From: Lentibacillus salicampi
GTDB lineage: Bacteria; Bacillota; Bacilli; Bacillales; Amphibacillaceae
Direction of reading: 5' to 3'
NCBI RefSeq assembly: GCF_004565465.1
Contig: NZ_SRHY01000001.1
Coordinates: forward strand, 1 to 64,000
Length of the DNA: 64,000 bases
Every line of letters begins with the position of its first letter. Positions within the stretch are counted from its first letter, which is position 1. Below, piece after piece: positions 27,716 through 36,470 of the stretch. The notes below the pieces were generated by a model that had not been told where the DNA came from, searched no databases, and saw nothing but the letters and a program-made list of their open reading frames with translations. The position numbers and the translations under genes were made by a program.

Positions 27716-28945
27716 ATGGTGCTGATAAAAGAAAGCAGCATTACAAAAATGGAAAAGGGAACGATTGTGACGCCGGCAGGGTTTCAGGCTTCAGGCATGC
27801 ATACAGGTGTGAAGCGGAAACGAAATGATCTGGGGATGATTTATTGTGACGTGCCGGCAAGCACTGCTGCGTTGTATACGCTGAACATCATTCAGGCAGC
27901 GCCATTACAAGTGACAAAAGAAAGCATTGCCACAGAGGGGAAGCTCCAGGCTGTCGTTGTCAATAGCGGGAATGCCAATGCTTGTACAGGTAAACGAGGT
28001 GAAGCGGATGCTTATACGATGCGCCGGGCTGCGGCAGACCGATTATTATTGCCCGAACATATGGTAGCCGTGTCCTCAACCGGTATTATCGGCCTCGATA
28101 TGCCGATGGACAAAATTATTCCGAATATCCAAATCCTTCATCTTTCAACGGATGAAAAAGCTGCAGCAGCGTTTAATGAATCCATTTTGACGACCGACAC
28201 CGGCCCAAAGTCCACATGTCATCAAGCTGTGATCGATGGTCAAACTGTGACAATGGCCGGTTCAGCAAAAGGTTCCGGTATGATTGAGCCGAAGATGGGG
28301 ACGATGCTAGCCTATGTAACAACAGACGCAGCAATTGAACCGGAAATGCTGCAGGTGGCACTGAAAGAGGTGACGGATAAAACATTCAATTGCATTACGA
28401 TTGATGGTGATACATCGACAAATGATATGGTGCTCACGATGGCAAGCGGTAAAGCAGGCAATGAAAGCTTGACACCGGCACACAGCGACTGGGAGACATT
28501 CACCGAATTGTTGCAGAAGACGTGTGAGGACTTGGCGAAGATGATTGCTCGTGATGGTGAAGGTGCTACAAAGCTAATCGAAGTCGAAGTCGATGGGGCA
28601 TACGATGACGCCGAAGCGGTGAAGGCGGCTAAAACGATTGTCGGTTCATCCCTTGTCAAAACCGCGATTTACGGTGCGGACCCCAATTGGGGACGGATTA
28701 TTGCCGCTGTTGGGCGAAGTGGCGTGAATGTGAACGCTGAAACAATTGATGTATCAATCGGGCCGATTCCGCTCTTAGAAAACAGTCAGCCCTTGTCATT
28801 TTCTGAAGCGGAGGCCTCTGATTATTTGATGCATGAAGAGGTCGTCATTTCGGTTAACCTGAACAACGGCAATGGCTGTGGCAAAGCGTGGGGATGCGAT
28901 TTAACGTATGACTATGTGCGCATCAATGCCAGTTATCGGACATAA
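27716..28945 (+). CDS. argJ: Bifunctional ornithine acetyltransferase / N-acetylglutamate synthase
   Basis: 409 residues from ATG 27716 after AAAGGAGGAG. The self-cleavage site is 'KGSGMIEPKMGTMLAY', with T196 as the nucleophile that becomes the N-terminus of the beta chain. Other blocks are 'VVNSGNANACTG' and 'GADPNWGRIIAAVGRSG'. It recycles the acetyl group from N-acetylornithine to glutamate and can also use acetyl-CoA. Second gene of the operon, 50 bp after argC. Confidence 0.95.
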   Translation: MVLIKESSITKMEKGTIVTPAGFQASGMHTGVKRKRNDLGMIYCDVPASTAALYTLNIIQAAPLQVTKESIATEGKLQAVVVNSGNANACTGKRGEADAYTMRRAAADRLLLPEHMVAVSSTGIIGLDMPMDKIIPNIQILHLSTDEKAAAAFNESILTTDTGPKSTCHQAVIDGQTVTMAGSAKGSGMIEPKMGTMLAYVTTDAAIEPEMLQVALKEVTDKTFNCITIDGDTSTNDMVLTMASGKAGNESLTPAHSDWETFTELLQKTCEDLAKMIARDGEGATKLIEVEVDGAYDDAEAVKAAKTIVGSSLVKTAIYGADPNWGRIIAAVGRSGVNVNAETIDVSIGPIPLLENSQPLSFSEAEASDYLMHEEVVISVNLNNGNGCGKAWGCDLTYDYVRINASYRT

Positions 28946-28957
28946 GGAGGGGTCATC

Positions 28958-29755
28958 ATGAGTGAAATTGCGGTCATTAAATGCGGCGGGAGTATTATTG
29001 ACAACCTGTCAGCCCGTTTTTTCGAAAACATCCAGCAACTGCAGCAGAATGGAATCAAGCCGATTGTGGTACATGGCGGCGGGCCGGCGATTAAAAATAT
29101 GCTGGAAAAACTTGATGTGCCGTTTGCATTTATTGACGGGCTACGGACAACATCGGCTGCGGCCATGGATGTTGTGGAAATGGTGCTCTCCGGCCATGTC
29201 AACAATGCTATCACGCGAAAAATGAGTGCTGCTGGCATTCGGGGTGCCGGTTTTTCCGGGTCTGATGCGAATCTGCTGACCTGTGTTCCAAAGGATTTTC
29301 AAACGTACGGCTATGTTGGTGATATTGTGGATGTGAATGCCGCATTTTTAGAAAGTCTGCTTGAACAACATATTGTACCGGTTGTTGCACCAATTGCCGT
29401 TGGGAAAGATGGTGACAGGTATAATGTGAATGCTGATACGGCTGCCGGCAATATAGCGAAAGCAATGAACGCTGATAAGCTTATTTTTGTGACTGATGTG
29501 CCGGGTATCATGCAAGATGGCGGTCTGGTTCCTTCAGCCACCGAGGTACAGATTGAGGAACTTATCGACAAGGGCATTATTCATGGAGGGATGGTGCCTA
29601 AAGTAAAAGCGGCACTTGCCTGTTTAAATGACGATTTGCAAGACGTTATGATTGCTGATGCGAACCAGGCGATCAGTGCTGCAGGCTTTACCGGCACAAT
29701 GATAAACCAATCAGAGGAGGCTGTATCACATGACAGCAATTTTTCCAACTTATAA
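28958..29755 (+). CDS. argB: Acetylglutamate kinase
   Basis: 265 residues. Kinase motifs are '[11 protein letters not shown]' and '[11 protein letters not shown]', then '[20 protein letters not shown]', '[16 protein letters not shown]', '[12 protein letters not shown]' and '[15 protein letters not shown]'. It phosphorylates N-acetylglutamate with ATP. It follows argJ by 12 bp with its own GGAGGGG. Its last 26 bp overlap the start of argD, which implies coupled translation. Confidence 0.95.
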   Translation: MSEIAVIKCGGSIIDNLSARFFENIQQLQQNGIKPIVVHGGGPAIKNMLEKLDVPFAFIDGLRTTSAAAMDVVEMVLSGHVNNAITRKMSAAGIRGAGFSGSDANLLTCVPKDFQTYGYVGDIVDVNAAFLESLLEQHIVPVVAPIAVGKDGDRYNVNADTAAGNIAKAMNADKLIFVTDVPGIMQDGGLVPSATEVQIEELIDKGIIHGGMVPKVKAALACLNDDLQDVMIADANQAISAAGFTGTMINQSEEAVSHDSNFSNL

Positions 29756-30887
29756 GCGTTTTAACCTGTCCGTTGAGCGTGCAACAGGTACTGCCGTGGA
29801 GGATGCAGATGGCCACACGTATCTGGACTTTGGTGCCGGAATTGGTGTCTGCAGCCTCGGCCACCGGCATCCAGATGTACAGCACGCCCTGGAAAAGCAG
29901 CTCAACAGTTATTGGCATGTATCGAATCTATACCATAATCCAATCCAGGAAAAAGTGGCTGACTGGTTGACCCAGCATAGCTCGGGGGAACAAGTGTTCT
30001 TCTGCAATAGCGGAACCGAAGCCAATGAGGCAGCTATTAAATTGGCCCGCAAAGCGACAGGCAAACATAAAATCATTTCGTTTGAACAATCATTTCACGG
30101 GCGCACACTTGGTGCCATGGCAGCCACCGGTCAGGAAAAAATCCAAACCGGCTTTGGACCGATGCTTGAATCGTTCAGCTATGTGCCGTTTAATGATATC
30201 GACTCTGTTAAACAGGTTATTGACGACGAAACGGCGGCCGTTATGGTGGAAATGATTCAGGGAGAAGGCGGTATCCATATGGCAGCCCCCGGGTTCTTGC
30301 AGGAACTGGAGCATGTATGCCGGCAGTATGATGTGCTGCTAATCGTTGACGAAGTACAGACGGGGATCGGCCGGACAGGAAAGCCGTTTGCCTATCAGCA
30401 TTTCGGTATTTCCCCGGATATCATAACATCGGCTAAAGGACTTGCCGACGGTGTTCCGGTTGGCGCCATGATTGCCAAAGAGAGGCTTCGTGATGCCTTT
30501 GGACCGGGAAGCCATGGGGCTACGTTCGGCGGCAACCCACTTGCCATGGCGGCGGCAGAAGCCGTTCTGAAGCGTGTTTTTCAAGAGGACTTTTTGCGGG
30601 AGGTAACAGAAAAAGGTAATTATTTGCTGGAGCAGCTGAATCAGTTCATCGCACCATTACCGGCTGTTACATCAATTCGTGGTAAAGGGCTGATGCTCGG
30701 AATCGAATGCCACCAAGATGTAACCCCAATGATTAAACGGCTCATTGAAAAAGGACTGCTCGTCTTAAGTGCCGGGTCAAATGTTATCCGTATACTGCCG
30801 CCACTGATTGTGAGTGAACAGGAAATGGATCAGGCCGTGGACTTGTTAAGTGAAGTTCTGGCTGATGAAAAGGTCTATGTTGAATAA
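29730..30887 (+). CDS. argD: Acetylornithine aminotransferase
   Basis: 385 residues, a class III PLP aminotransferase. '[20 protein letters not shown]', '[17 protein letters not shown]', '[16 protein letters not shown]' and '[17 protein letters not shown]' (PLP lysine) are present, then '[17 protein letters not shown]'. The ATG at 29730 follows GAGGAGG and lies 26 bp inside argB. Last gene of argCJBD; no carAB or argF follows, so the final pathway steps are encoded elsewhere. Confidence 0.95.
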   Translation: MTAIFPTYKRFNLSVERATGTAVEDADGHTYLDFGAGIGVCSLGHRHPDVQHALEKQLNSYWHVSNLYHNPIQEKVADWLTQHSSGEQVFFCNSGTEANEAAIKLARKATGKHKIISFEQSFHGRTLGAMAATGQEKIQTGFGPMLESFSYVPFNDIDSVKQVIDDETAAVMVEMIQGEGGIHMAAPGFLQELEHVCRQYDVLLIVDEVQTGIGRTGKPFAYQHFGISPDIITSAKGLADGVPVGAMIAKERLRDAFGPGSHGATFGGNPLAMAAAEAVLKRVFQEDFLREVTEKGNYLLEQLNQFIAPLPAVTSIRGKGLMLGIECHQDVTPMIKRLIEKGLLVLSAGSNVIRILPPLIVSEQEMDQAVDLLSEVLADEKVYVE

Positions 30888-30900
30888 TATGACTTGGTTA

Positions 30901-30943
30901 AATAGGCTCATCTCTTTTTGTATGAAAGGGGTGAGCTTATTTG
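30901..30943. terminator. Bidirectional terminator between argD and the antiporter gene
   Basis: AATAGGCTCATC (30901-30912) pairs with GGTGAGCTTATT (30930-30941) with few mismatches. It overlaps the end of the convergent antiporter gene. Confidence 0.6.
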
Positions 30944-32742
30944 TTATCATTCACCAGCATCACAACCTGATCTCCCTGTTCAAGCTGCAGTTTCTTGCTG
31001 CGGGCAGTGATAAATGTGATTCCGTTATTCTTTTTACGAATAAACAGCACTATCCCCTTCTTTGCAAAATCAGCTTTCTTAACGGTTTGCTTTTTGGCTG
31101 TTTCAATTGTTTCAAACGTATACCCCTCACGTATTTTTTGGTTTAAGTTGGAAGGCGATGCATCTTCATCAAATAAAATATTCGCTTTGACAGCTGGAGA
31201 GATGTCACTATTTCTCTTATTCATTCCGTCAGAGGGCAGTGAGAACGTATTGTTGAAACCAAATTCCGGTGCAAATGATTGACCGATCAGGGCATTGTAG
31301 GCGGGGGCATCCGTCATGGCCACGATATATTCATATGGTGTCAGATTGGCCTCCAGCTGAGTATGTTCAGATAAAATTTCCCCATTAAATGTATTAATGC
31401 CTTTGTTTTTGGCTGGCATTAACCGTCCATAGGTGCTATCGATAATCATGACAGGGATATCCAAAGACTTGCAATGCTCAGCAAAATCTGTTGAAAAATG
31501 ATTGGCACCAACAATCAGGATGCCGTCCTGTTCCGCATTGGCAATATGGAGCTTTTTGGCTAAAGGCTCAAGTGTGAAACCATGCGCACATACGGTGATA
31601 AATACAAGTGCAAACGTCAGTGTCATGAGGGTCGACGCGTCCGTGAAACCATCCTCCTGCAACAGACCGGCAAAATAGCCGGATACGGTCAACGCGACAA
31701 TACCACGAGGTGCAATCCAGCCAATCAATGTTTTTTCGGGTGCTTTCAGTTCCGTTCCAATGGTTGAAATCCAAATCGACAGTGGGCGAACGATAAATAG
31801 CATGAACAGTACAAAGCCGATGATTGGCAGGGTGAAAACGTCCATGATCGTGTCCCTTGTCAATGACGCCGTTAATAAAACGAAAACAGTTGACGTTAAT
31901 ATTACTGAAATATTTTCAACAAAATGCGACACATTTCCGATTGAAGCAATGTATTTTTTAGTTCTTGCCATTGTCAGCCCCATGACTGTGACTGCAAGCA
32001 TACCCGTCTCGTGCATAACGACTTCGCTGATGCTGAAACACAGCAACACAAATGACAGCACAATGGGTGATTTGAGGAACTCCGGAAAAAGCCCCTTCCT
32101 GACCATGCGGCTGACCAGAAGCCCGATTAACAAACCAATAGCAACTGCCATTAGCGAGCCGGCAAAGAAGTTGAGCAGATAATTGGTTTGCAGGTTATCG
32201 TCAGTGATCACTTTTGTTATCTGATAGGCAAAAAGCGCAAGCAGCGGACCGGCCGGGTCCAGAATAATCCCTTCCCATTTTAAAACAGTTGCTGACCTGG
32301 GTTTTAATTTTGCCTGCCTCAGAAGGGGATTGATGACTGTCGGTCCGGTTACAATGAACAGTCCGCCAATAATGAACGATACAGGCAGACTGAGTCCGGC
32401 AATGAAATGGGCTGCCAGCGCCCCGCCAATCCAGGCAATAAATGCGCCGAGTGTCACCACACGGAAGACGGATTTGGATATATCTTTCACTTCACGGAAG
32501 TTGAGACTGGAACTGCCCTCGAATAATATCACGGCAACTGCCAGAGATATGATGGGGCTGTACAATTCATCCAATGCGTTTTCCGGATTAATGAACTCAA
32601 AAACCGGTCCTATCAGAAGACCGGCAACCGACATAATCACAATGGACGGCCATTGAATCCTCCATGCCAGCCATTGCGAAAAAATTCCGAGCACAACAAT
32701 GATAACAATGCTGAGTAAAACGGTTTCTTCCAATTTTCTCAC
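30937..32742 (-). CDS. CPA1-family cation:proton antiporter with C-terminal RCK domains
   Basis: 601 residues. About 12-13 membrane segments (1-395) with 'AVAVILFEGSSSLNFREV', 'GGLFIVTGPTVINPLLRQ' and 'LKWEGIILDPAGPLLALF' (ion-site aspartate) match CPA1 Na+(K+)/H+ antiporters. A TrkA-N-like nucleotide-binding domain (about 410-500, 'GILIVGANHFSTDFAEHC') and a TrkA-C domain (about 540-601) follow, which usually gate transport through nucleotides or ions. It would support pH and salt balance. It is monocistronic, and palindromes lie upstream of the start. Confidence 0.87.
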   Translation of the reverse strand: MRKLEETVLLSIVIIVVLGIFSQWLAWRIQWPSIVIMSVAGLLIGPVFEFINPENALDELYSPIISLAVAVILFEGSSSLNFREVKDISKSVFRVVTLGAFIAWIGGALAAHFIAGLSLPVSFIIGGLFIVTGPTVINPLLRQAKLKPRSATVLKWEGIILDPAGPLLALFAYQITKVITDDNLQTNYLLNFFAGSLMAVAIGLLIGLLVSRMVRKGLFPEFLKSPIVLSFVLLCFSISEVVMHETGMLAVTVMGLTMARTKKYIASIGNVSHFVENISVILTSTVFVLLTASLTRDTIMDVFTLPIIGFVLFMLFIVRPLSIWISTIGTELKAPEKTLIGWIAPRGIVALTVSGYFAGLLQEDGFTDASTLMTLTFALVFITVCAHGFTLEPLAKKLHIANAEQDGILIVGANHFSTDFAEHCKSLDIPVMIIDSTYGRLMPAKNKGINTFNGEILSEHTQLEANLTPYEYIVAMTDAPAYNALIGQSFAPEFGFNNTFSLPSDGMNKRNSDISPAVKANILFDEDASPSNLNQKIREGYTFETIETAKKQTVKKADFAKKGIVLFIRKKNNGITFITARSKKLQLEQGDQVVMLVNDNK

Positions 32743-32762
32743 CTTCTTATGCAGCAGCTTAG

Positions 32763-32821
32763 TGACATCGTGTCATATTTATATGCCTACTTTAGCAGAA
32801 AATGTTAAACCTGAACAGGTT
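32763..32821. promoter_or_regulatory. Two palindromes upstream of the antiporter gene
   Basis: TGACATCGTGTCA (32763-32775) and AACCTGAACAGGTT (32808-32821) are perfect short palindromes 20 and 65 bp upstream of the antiporter start. They look like operators, but no regulator is encoded nearby and I cannot name the binding protein. Confidence 0.35.
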
Positions 32822-32943
32822 AAACCACTCTATGAGGGAAAAACATGCCTTATTTTTGTTATTAGTCTGTACGTCCCTGACGTTCTTATCCCACTTGAGC
32901 GCATTGTCTGTAAGCATAAAAAGAATCCCTCGCCATTGTACGC

Positions 32944-32975
32944 AAAAAAGCAACCTGTTGTTCAGGCTGCTTTTC
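32944..32975 (-). terminator. Terminator of the patatin gene
   Basis: Read on the minus strand, AAAGCAGCCTG and CAGGTTGCTTTTTT form a 10-bp stem with one mismatch, followed by six T residues, 18 nt after the patatin stop. Confidence 0.75.
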
Positions 32976-32992
32976 ATGCAATCATATGCCAG

Positions 32993-33889
32993 TCATGATG
33001 ACACATTTTCTTCTATATATGATGCCGGTTTTTCTGCAGGCTGCAGGAAGTTCAGTAATGCTTGGTACTGGTTTTCAGCTTCCTGATAGCCCTGGTGATA
33101 TAATGCTTCTAGTTTGCGGCTGCTTTTTTCAATTCGGCTCGCTTCCAGGGGTTCTTCCGGCTGAATGATAAAAACGTCGTCGCGTCCTTCCATTTCACTA
33201 ATTTTATCCATCGTTTCATTATAGCGTAAATGACGATCACGTAATAATTTTATCAGTTCGGGTTTATCTTTAAAGAATCGCTTAAAAAACCAGTTTAATT
33301 TTGTAGGCTTTTTGCGATAGCCTTTATTCCGGGTAAGAACGACAACGTGTTTTTTTAACCCCTTTTCAATCAAGGGCGAAATGGGTATTGGGTCAGAGAC
33401 ACCGCCGTCGATTAATTGTTTTCCGTTATAGTCAACACTGGGGGCTAAAACCGGCAACGAACAGGAAGCCCTGATAATGGCTGACAGATCTTTCTCGTCG
33501 TGGAATGTATCATAAAAAACAGGACTGCCTGTATTGATATCGGTAGTGCCGATGATAAATCGAGAACGGGCCTGAGAAAATGATGGAAATTCGAGCGGAT
33601 ATAAATGAGTCGCTAACTTTTCAAAAATAAAATCCATACTAAATAGTTCTTTTTCCCGCAGCAGTCGTTTGATTGATATGGCTTCCTGATTTTTCCCTAT
33701 GGCACCGAGTAGCTTAGTGTTTCGGTCCCGTTGTTTAGCGATGTAAGAACTTCCAATAAGTGCTCCTGCCGATGCTGTTGCGACATAGGGAAATTCAAGC
33801 TGCTGATCAAGAAAATAGTCCAGTACGCCGACTGTAAACGCACATCGCATACCTCCGCCTTCTAACATGAGGCCTGCTTCGTATTCCAA
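32993..33889 (-). CDS. Patatin-like phospholipase
   Basis: 298 residues. The oxyanion loop GGGMRCAF (11-18), the nucleophile S40 in ATASAGAL and the dyad aspartate D161 in LIDGGVSDPIP define the patatin fold. The elbow reads T-A-S-A-G, so the first glycine of the usual G-X-S-X-G is replaced by threonine. It is close to the YjjU-type group and should hydrolyse lipid acyl esters. It has no signal peptide, so it is cytosolic or membrane-associated. It is monocistronic. Confidence 0.85.
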   Translation of the reverse strand: MEYEAGLMLEGGGMRCAFTVGVLDYFLDQQLEFPYVATASAGALIGSSYIAKQRDRNTKLLGAIGKNQEAISIKRLLREKELFSMDFIFEKLATHLYPLEFPSFSQARSRFIIGTTDINTGSPVFYDTFHDEKDLSAIIRASCSLPVLAPSVDYNGKQLIDGGVSDPIPISPLIEKGLKKHVVVLTRNKGYRKKPTKLNWFFKRFFKDKPELIKLLRDRHLRYNETMDKISEMEGRDDVFIIQPEEPLEASRIEKSSRKLEALYHQGYQEAENQYQALLNFLQPAEKPASYIEENVSS

Positions 33890-34021
33890 ATGCTACACTT
33901 CCTTTTTCCTCTATAAGAGAAATTATATCAGTCATCTGTCTAACGAACAATTTATCAGTCTTCATTCCGGTAAAATAATGCCGAACCCTTTGACCATACT
34001 AGAGGTGAGAGGTGAATACTT

Positions 34022-34759
34022 ATGTATGAGGATCTATTAAACAGCACTGCACATCGTGACCGCCCGCTGCCCCCCGGTCCTTGGGTGATGATGCAGCAGT
34101 GGGAGTATTTATTGTTTATGCATTGTCGTCTTTCGCAGCAGGTGGTTGAACAGTACCTTCCACCCGGTCTTGAACTGGATACATATGATGGCGATGCTTG
34201 GGTGAGTGTTATTCCTTTCAAGGTGAGAAAACTACATCTTCGTGGTTTGCCGCAAATGCCATTTTTGAACAACTTTTTAGAGGTGAACGTCCGAACGTAT
34301 GTGAAGCGTCATGGTATGAAAGGTGTTTATTTTTTTGGTCTGGGTACGAATCAGCTTGGAACAGTGCTTGGTGCCAGACTGGCAACACTGCCTTATTACT
34401 ATGCGGATACATTAATGAATATACAGGATGGGGTGATTCATTTTCGCAGTGAGCGTCGTGGAAAGTACCAGGGCATTCTGAACGTAGATTATCAACCAGA
34501 CGGTGAACACTATCATCCGGAAAAGGATAGTCTTGAAAGCTGGCTGCTTGATCGATTTTTTCTTTGGACTTACAAGCATGGTGCGCTTTATAGAGGAGTG
34601 ATTCATCATAAACAATGGGAGATTCAAAAGGCGCAAGCGGCTATGGAACAGCGGCTGCTGACACCATTTTTACCGAACGGTGTGTCGAATGGCAATGCGC
34701 CAGCCCATTACGCGGCATCTCAGACAGCCCTTATATGGCGTATTCAGAAAGAGAAATAA
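34022..34759 (+). CDS. YqjF family protein (DUF2071)
   Basis: 245 residues, with 'WVMMQQWEYLLFMHCRL', 'VEQYLPPGLELDTYDGDAWVSVIPFKV', 'FLEVNVRTYVKRHGMKGVYFFGL', 'LPYYYADTLMN' and 'LLDRFFLWTYKHGALYRGVIHH'. These are typical of the DUF2071/YqjF family of acetoacetate-decarboxylase-like fold, with unknown function. It is cytosolic. The ATG follows GAGAGGTG. It is monocistronic, divergent from the patatin gene. Confidence 0.87.
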   Translation: MYEDLLNSTAHRDRPLPPGPWVMMQQWEYLLFMHCRLSQQVVEQYLPPGLELDTYDGDAWVSVIPFKVRKLHLRGLPQMPFLNNFLEVNVRTYVKRHGMKGVYFFGLGTNQLGTVLGARLATLPYYYADTLMNIQDGVIHFRSERRGKYQGILNVDYQPDGEHYHPEKDSLESWLLDRFFLWTYKHGALYRGVIHHKQWEIQKAQAAMEQRLLTPFLPNGVSNGNAPAHYAASQTALIWRIQKEK

Positions 34760-34788
34760 GTGCCTGTAAAACATTTACCCCTTATCTA

Positions 34789-34818
34789 TTGAAAACGTAT
34801 ACGTAATTTTCGTACAAT
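34789..34818 (+). promoter_or_regulatory. Promoter-like sequence before the decayed acyl-CoA synthetase
   Basis: TTGAAA (34789-34794), an 18-bp spacer and TACAAT (34813-34818). An AAAGGAG lies at about 34841. Confidence 0.45.
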
Positions 34819-34942
34819 TGAGATATATACAAAATAAAAAGGAAAGGAGCAGCATTAATCCGGAAACTTTTTGAATGCGGACGTGTGCATCGGATGGTTG
34901 AAACGCTGTATATAACAAAATGGAGAAGGGAGTTTTGTGATC

Positions 34943-35310
34943 ATGTTTACGGCACTAACTCCACTGGACTGGAAACGGAGAGCAGTAAAGTATTACCCGG
35001 AAAAAAACAGCTGTCATCGATGAGGATAAGACGTTTACGTACCAGGAATTTGGTGAACGGACGGACAGGCTGTCATTGCCATTACACGAGGCAGGTATTG
35101 AAAAAGGTGACCATGTTGCCGTCATGCTGTCTGCGGAAGGTTGATCCGCCGCATATTCTTGATTTATTTGAAAGTCAGCGAATTTCACTGTTATGCGGGG
35201 CACCTACTGTCATTAACATGCTGGTGAATGAACCAAAGGCAAAAGAAACCACAATTATGAGGAGTCCGCGAATGGCAAGAGCTGGAACTCCGCAAAAAGC
35301 TAATGTATAG
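34943..35310 (+). pseudogene. Decayed AMP-forming acyl-CoA synthetase with internal deletion
   Basis: From ATG 34943 the translation 'FTALTPLDWKRRAVKYYPEK', then after a one-base shift in an A tract 'TAVIDEDKTFTYQEFGERTD' and 'AGIEKGDHVAVMLSAE', matches the N-terminus of long-chain acyl-CoA synthetases. The sequence then jumps to 'PHILDLFESQRISLLCGAPTVINMLVNEP', which normally lies well over 100 residues further on. The ATP-binding signature (YTSGTTG...PKG) and the whole C-terminal half are missing. Confidence 0.8.
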
Positions 35311-35362
35311 TGGCGTATCCAGAAGCGAATAACGTAAAAAAGCAGCCCTCACATAAGGCTGC

Positions 35363-36133
35363 TTAATATTCATCACTTCCAAAAAAGCTTCGGAAAGATT
35401 GGAGAGTGGCTTTTCGGTTAACGGCTGCAATTGAAGTAGTTATTGGAATCCCTTTTGGGCAAACCTGCACACAATTTTGTGAATTACTGCATCCTTGCAG
35501 ACCCCCATCTTCCATAAATCCGCCAATCCGTTCATCTTTGTTCATTTCACCGGTGGGATGGACGTTTTTTAGGCGTACCTGGGGAAACACAAATGGGCCT
35601 AAGAAATCACTTTTTTCATTGACATTCGGGCATGCTTCCAGACAGACGCCGCACGTGAAACATTTGGAAAGTTCGTAGGCCATGAGACGCTTATTTTCGT
35701 TCATCCTGGGGCCGGGGCCGATATCATATGTACCGTCGATTGGTATCCATGCTTTTACTTGCTTTAAAGAGTCAAACATACTGTCCCGGTCAATGATCAA
35801 GTCTCGCAAAACCGGGAACGTGCGCATCGGCTGTAAGCGAATCGGTTGTTCAAGGTCATCGATAAGCGTGGAACAAGCCTGACGCGGAACATCGTTAATC
35901 ACCATGGAGCATATACCGCACACTTCCTCAAGACAGCTCATTTCCCATTGAATGGGAATTGTTTTTTCCCCGGTCTTATTGACTGGATTTTCCCGAATAG
36001 ACATGAGAGCTGAAATAATGTTCATATTCGGTTTATAGGGTATGGAAAATTCCTCATTATACGGTGCTGATTCAGGGTCTTGTTGTCGCTCAATAATGAG
36101 ATCAATGGTTTTATTATCGGTTGATGTGGCCAT
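35363..36133 (-). CDS. sdhB: Succinate dehydrogenase/fumarate reductase iron-sulfur subunit, orphan copy
   Basis: 256 residues from the ATG at 36133 (MATSTDNKTIDLII), chosen for AAAGGAG upstream; the frame extends to 36178. Cysteines C67, C72, C75 and C87 bind the 2Fe-2S cluster. C158, C161, C164 and C225 fit the 4Fe-4S cluster, and C168, C215 and C221 the 3Fe-4S cluster. It would pass electrons from SdhA to menaquinone. No sdhA or sdhC is adjacent, although sdhCAB is the rule in Bacillaceae, so it is either a second copy or the remains of a split operon. Confidence 0.9.
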   Translation of the reverse strand: MATSTDNKTIDLIIERQQDPESAPYNEEFSIPYKPNMNIISALMSIRENPVNKTGEKTIPIQWEMSCLEEVCGICSMVINDVPRQACSTLIDDLEQPIRLQPMRTFPVLRDLIIDRDSMFDSLKQVKAWIPIDGTYDIGPGPRMNENKRLMAYELSKCFTCGVCLEACPNVNEKSDFLGPFVFPQVRLKNVHPTGEMNKDERIGGFMEDGGLQGCSNSQNCVQVCPKGIPITTSIAAVNRKATLQSFRSFFGSDEY

Positions 36134-36265
36134 GATTGCGCTCCTTTCTGTCCAGCTTCTGTCGTATAAACTGGTCATTTAAAGCCAAATTCAGATATAG
36201 TCTTAGTATTGGAAGAAAACTTTCATTCTATACAAATTGTATTTAAAAAAGACTGGGCACGCATC

Positions 36266-36394
36266 AACTCGAGCGAGACCTGCGGAAACTCGAGCAGGAC
36301 CCACGCCAACTCGAGCGAGACCTGCGCCAACTCGAGCGAGACCTGCGCCAACTCGAGCGAGACCCACGCCAACTCGAGCAGGACCCCCAACACT
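36266..36394. repeat. GC-rich 21-bp minisatellite, six units
   Basis: Six units of about 21 bp (consensus AACTCGAGCGAGACCYRCGCC). The CTCGAG core lies at 36268, 36289, 36310, 36331, 36352 and 36373, an exact 21-bp period. Several frames stay open through it on both strands because the period is a multiple of three, so the 80-90 codon frames here are not evidence for a gene. Confidence 0.9.
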
Positions 36395-36425
36395 CATGCA
36401 ACGCCTAATGCATTCAGCACAATGC

Positions 36426-36470
36426 AACAACAGAGCAGAGCCCGTCACGAACAGGCTCTGCTCTGTTGTT
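36426..36470 (-). terminator. Long perfect hairpin at the end of the ABC permease gene
   Basis: AACAACAGAGCAGAGCC (36426-36442) and its exact complement (36454-36470) form a 17-bp stem with an 11-nt loop. It overlaps the permease stop codon. The T-tract is poor. Confidence 0.6.

Noticed and set aside
36266-36394. Possible CRISPR array
   Set aside because: Units are contiguous 21-bp tandem repeats with no unique spacers and no cas genes nearby.
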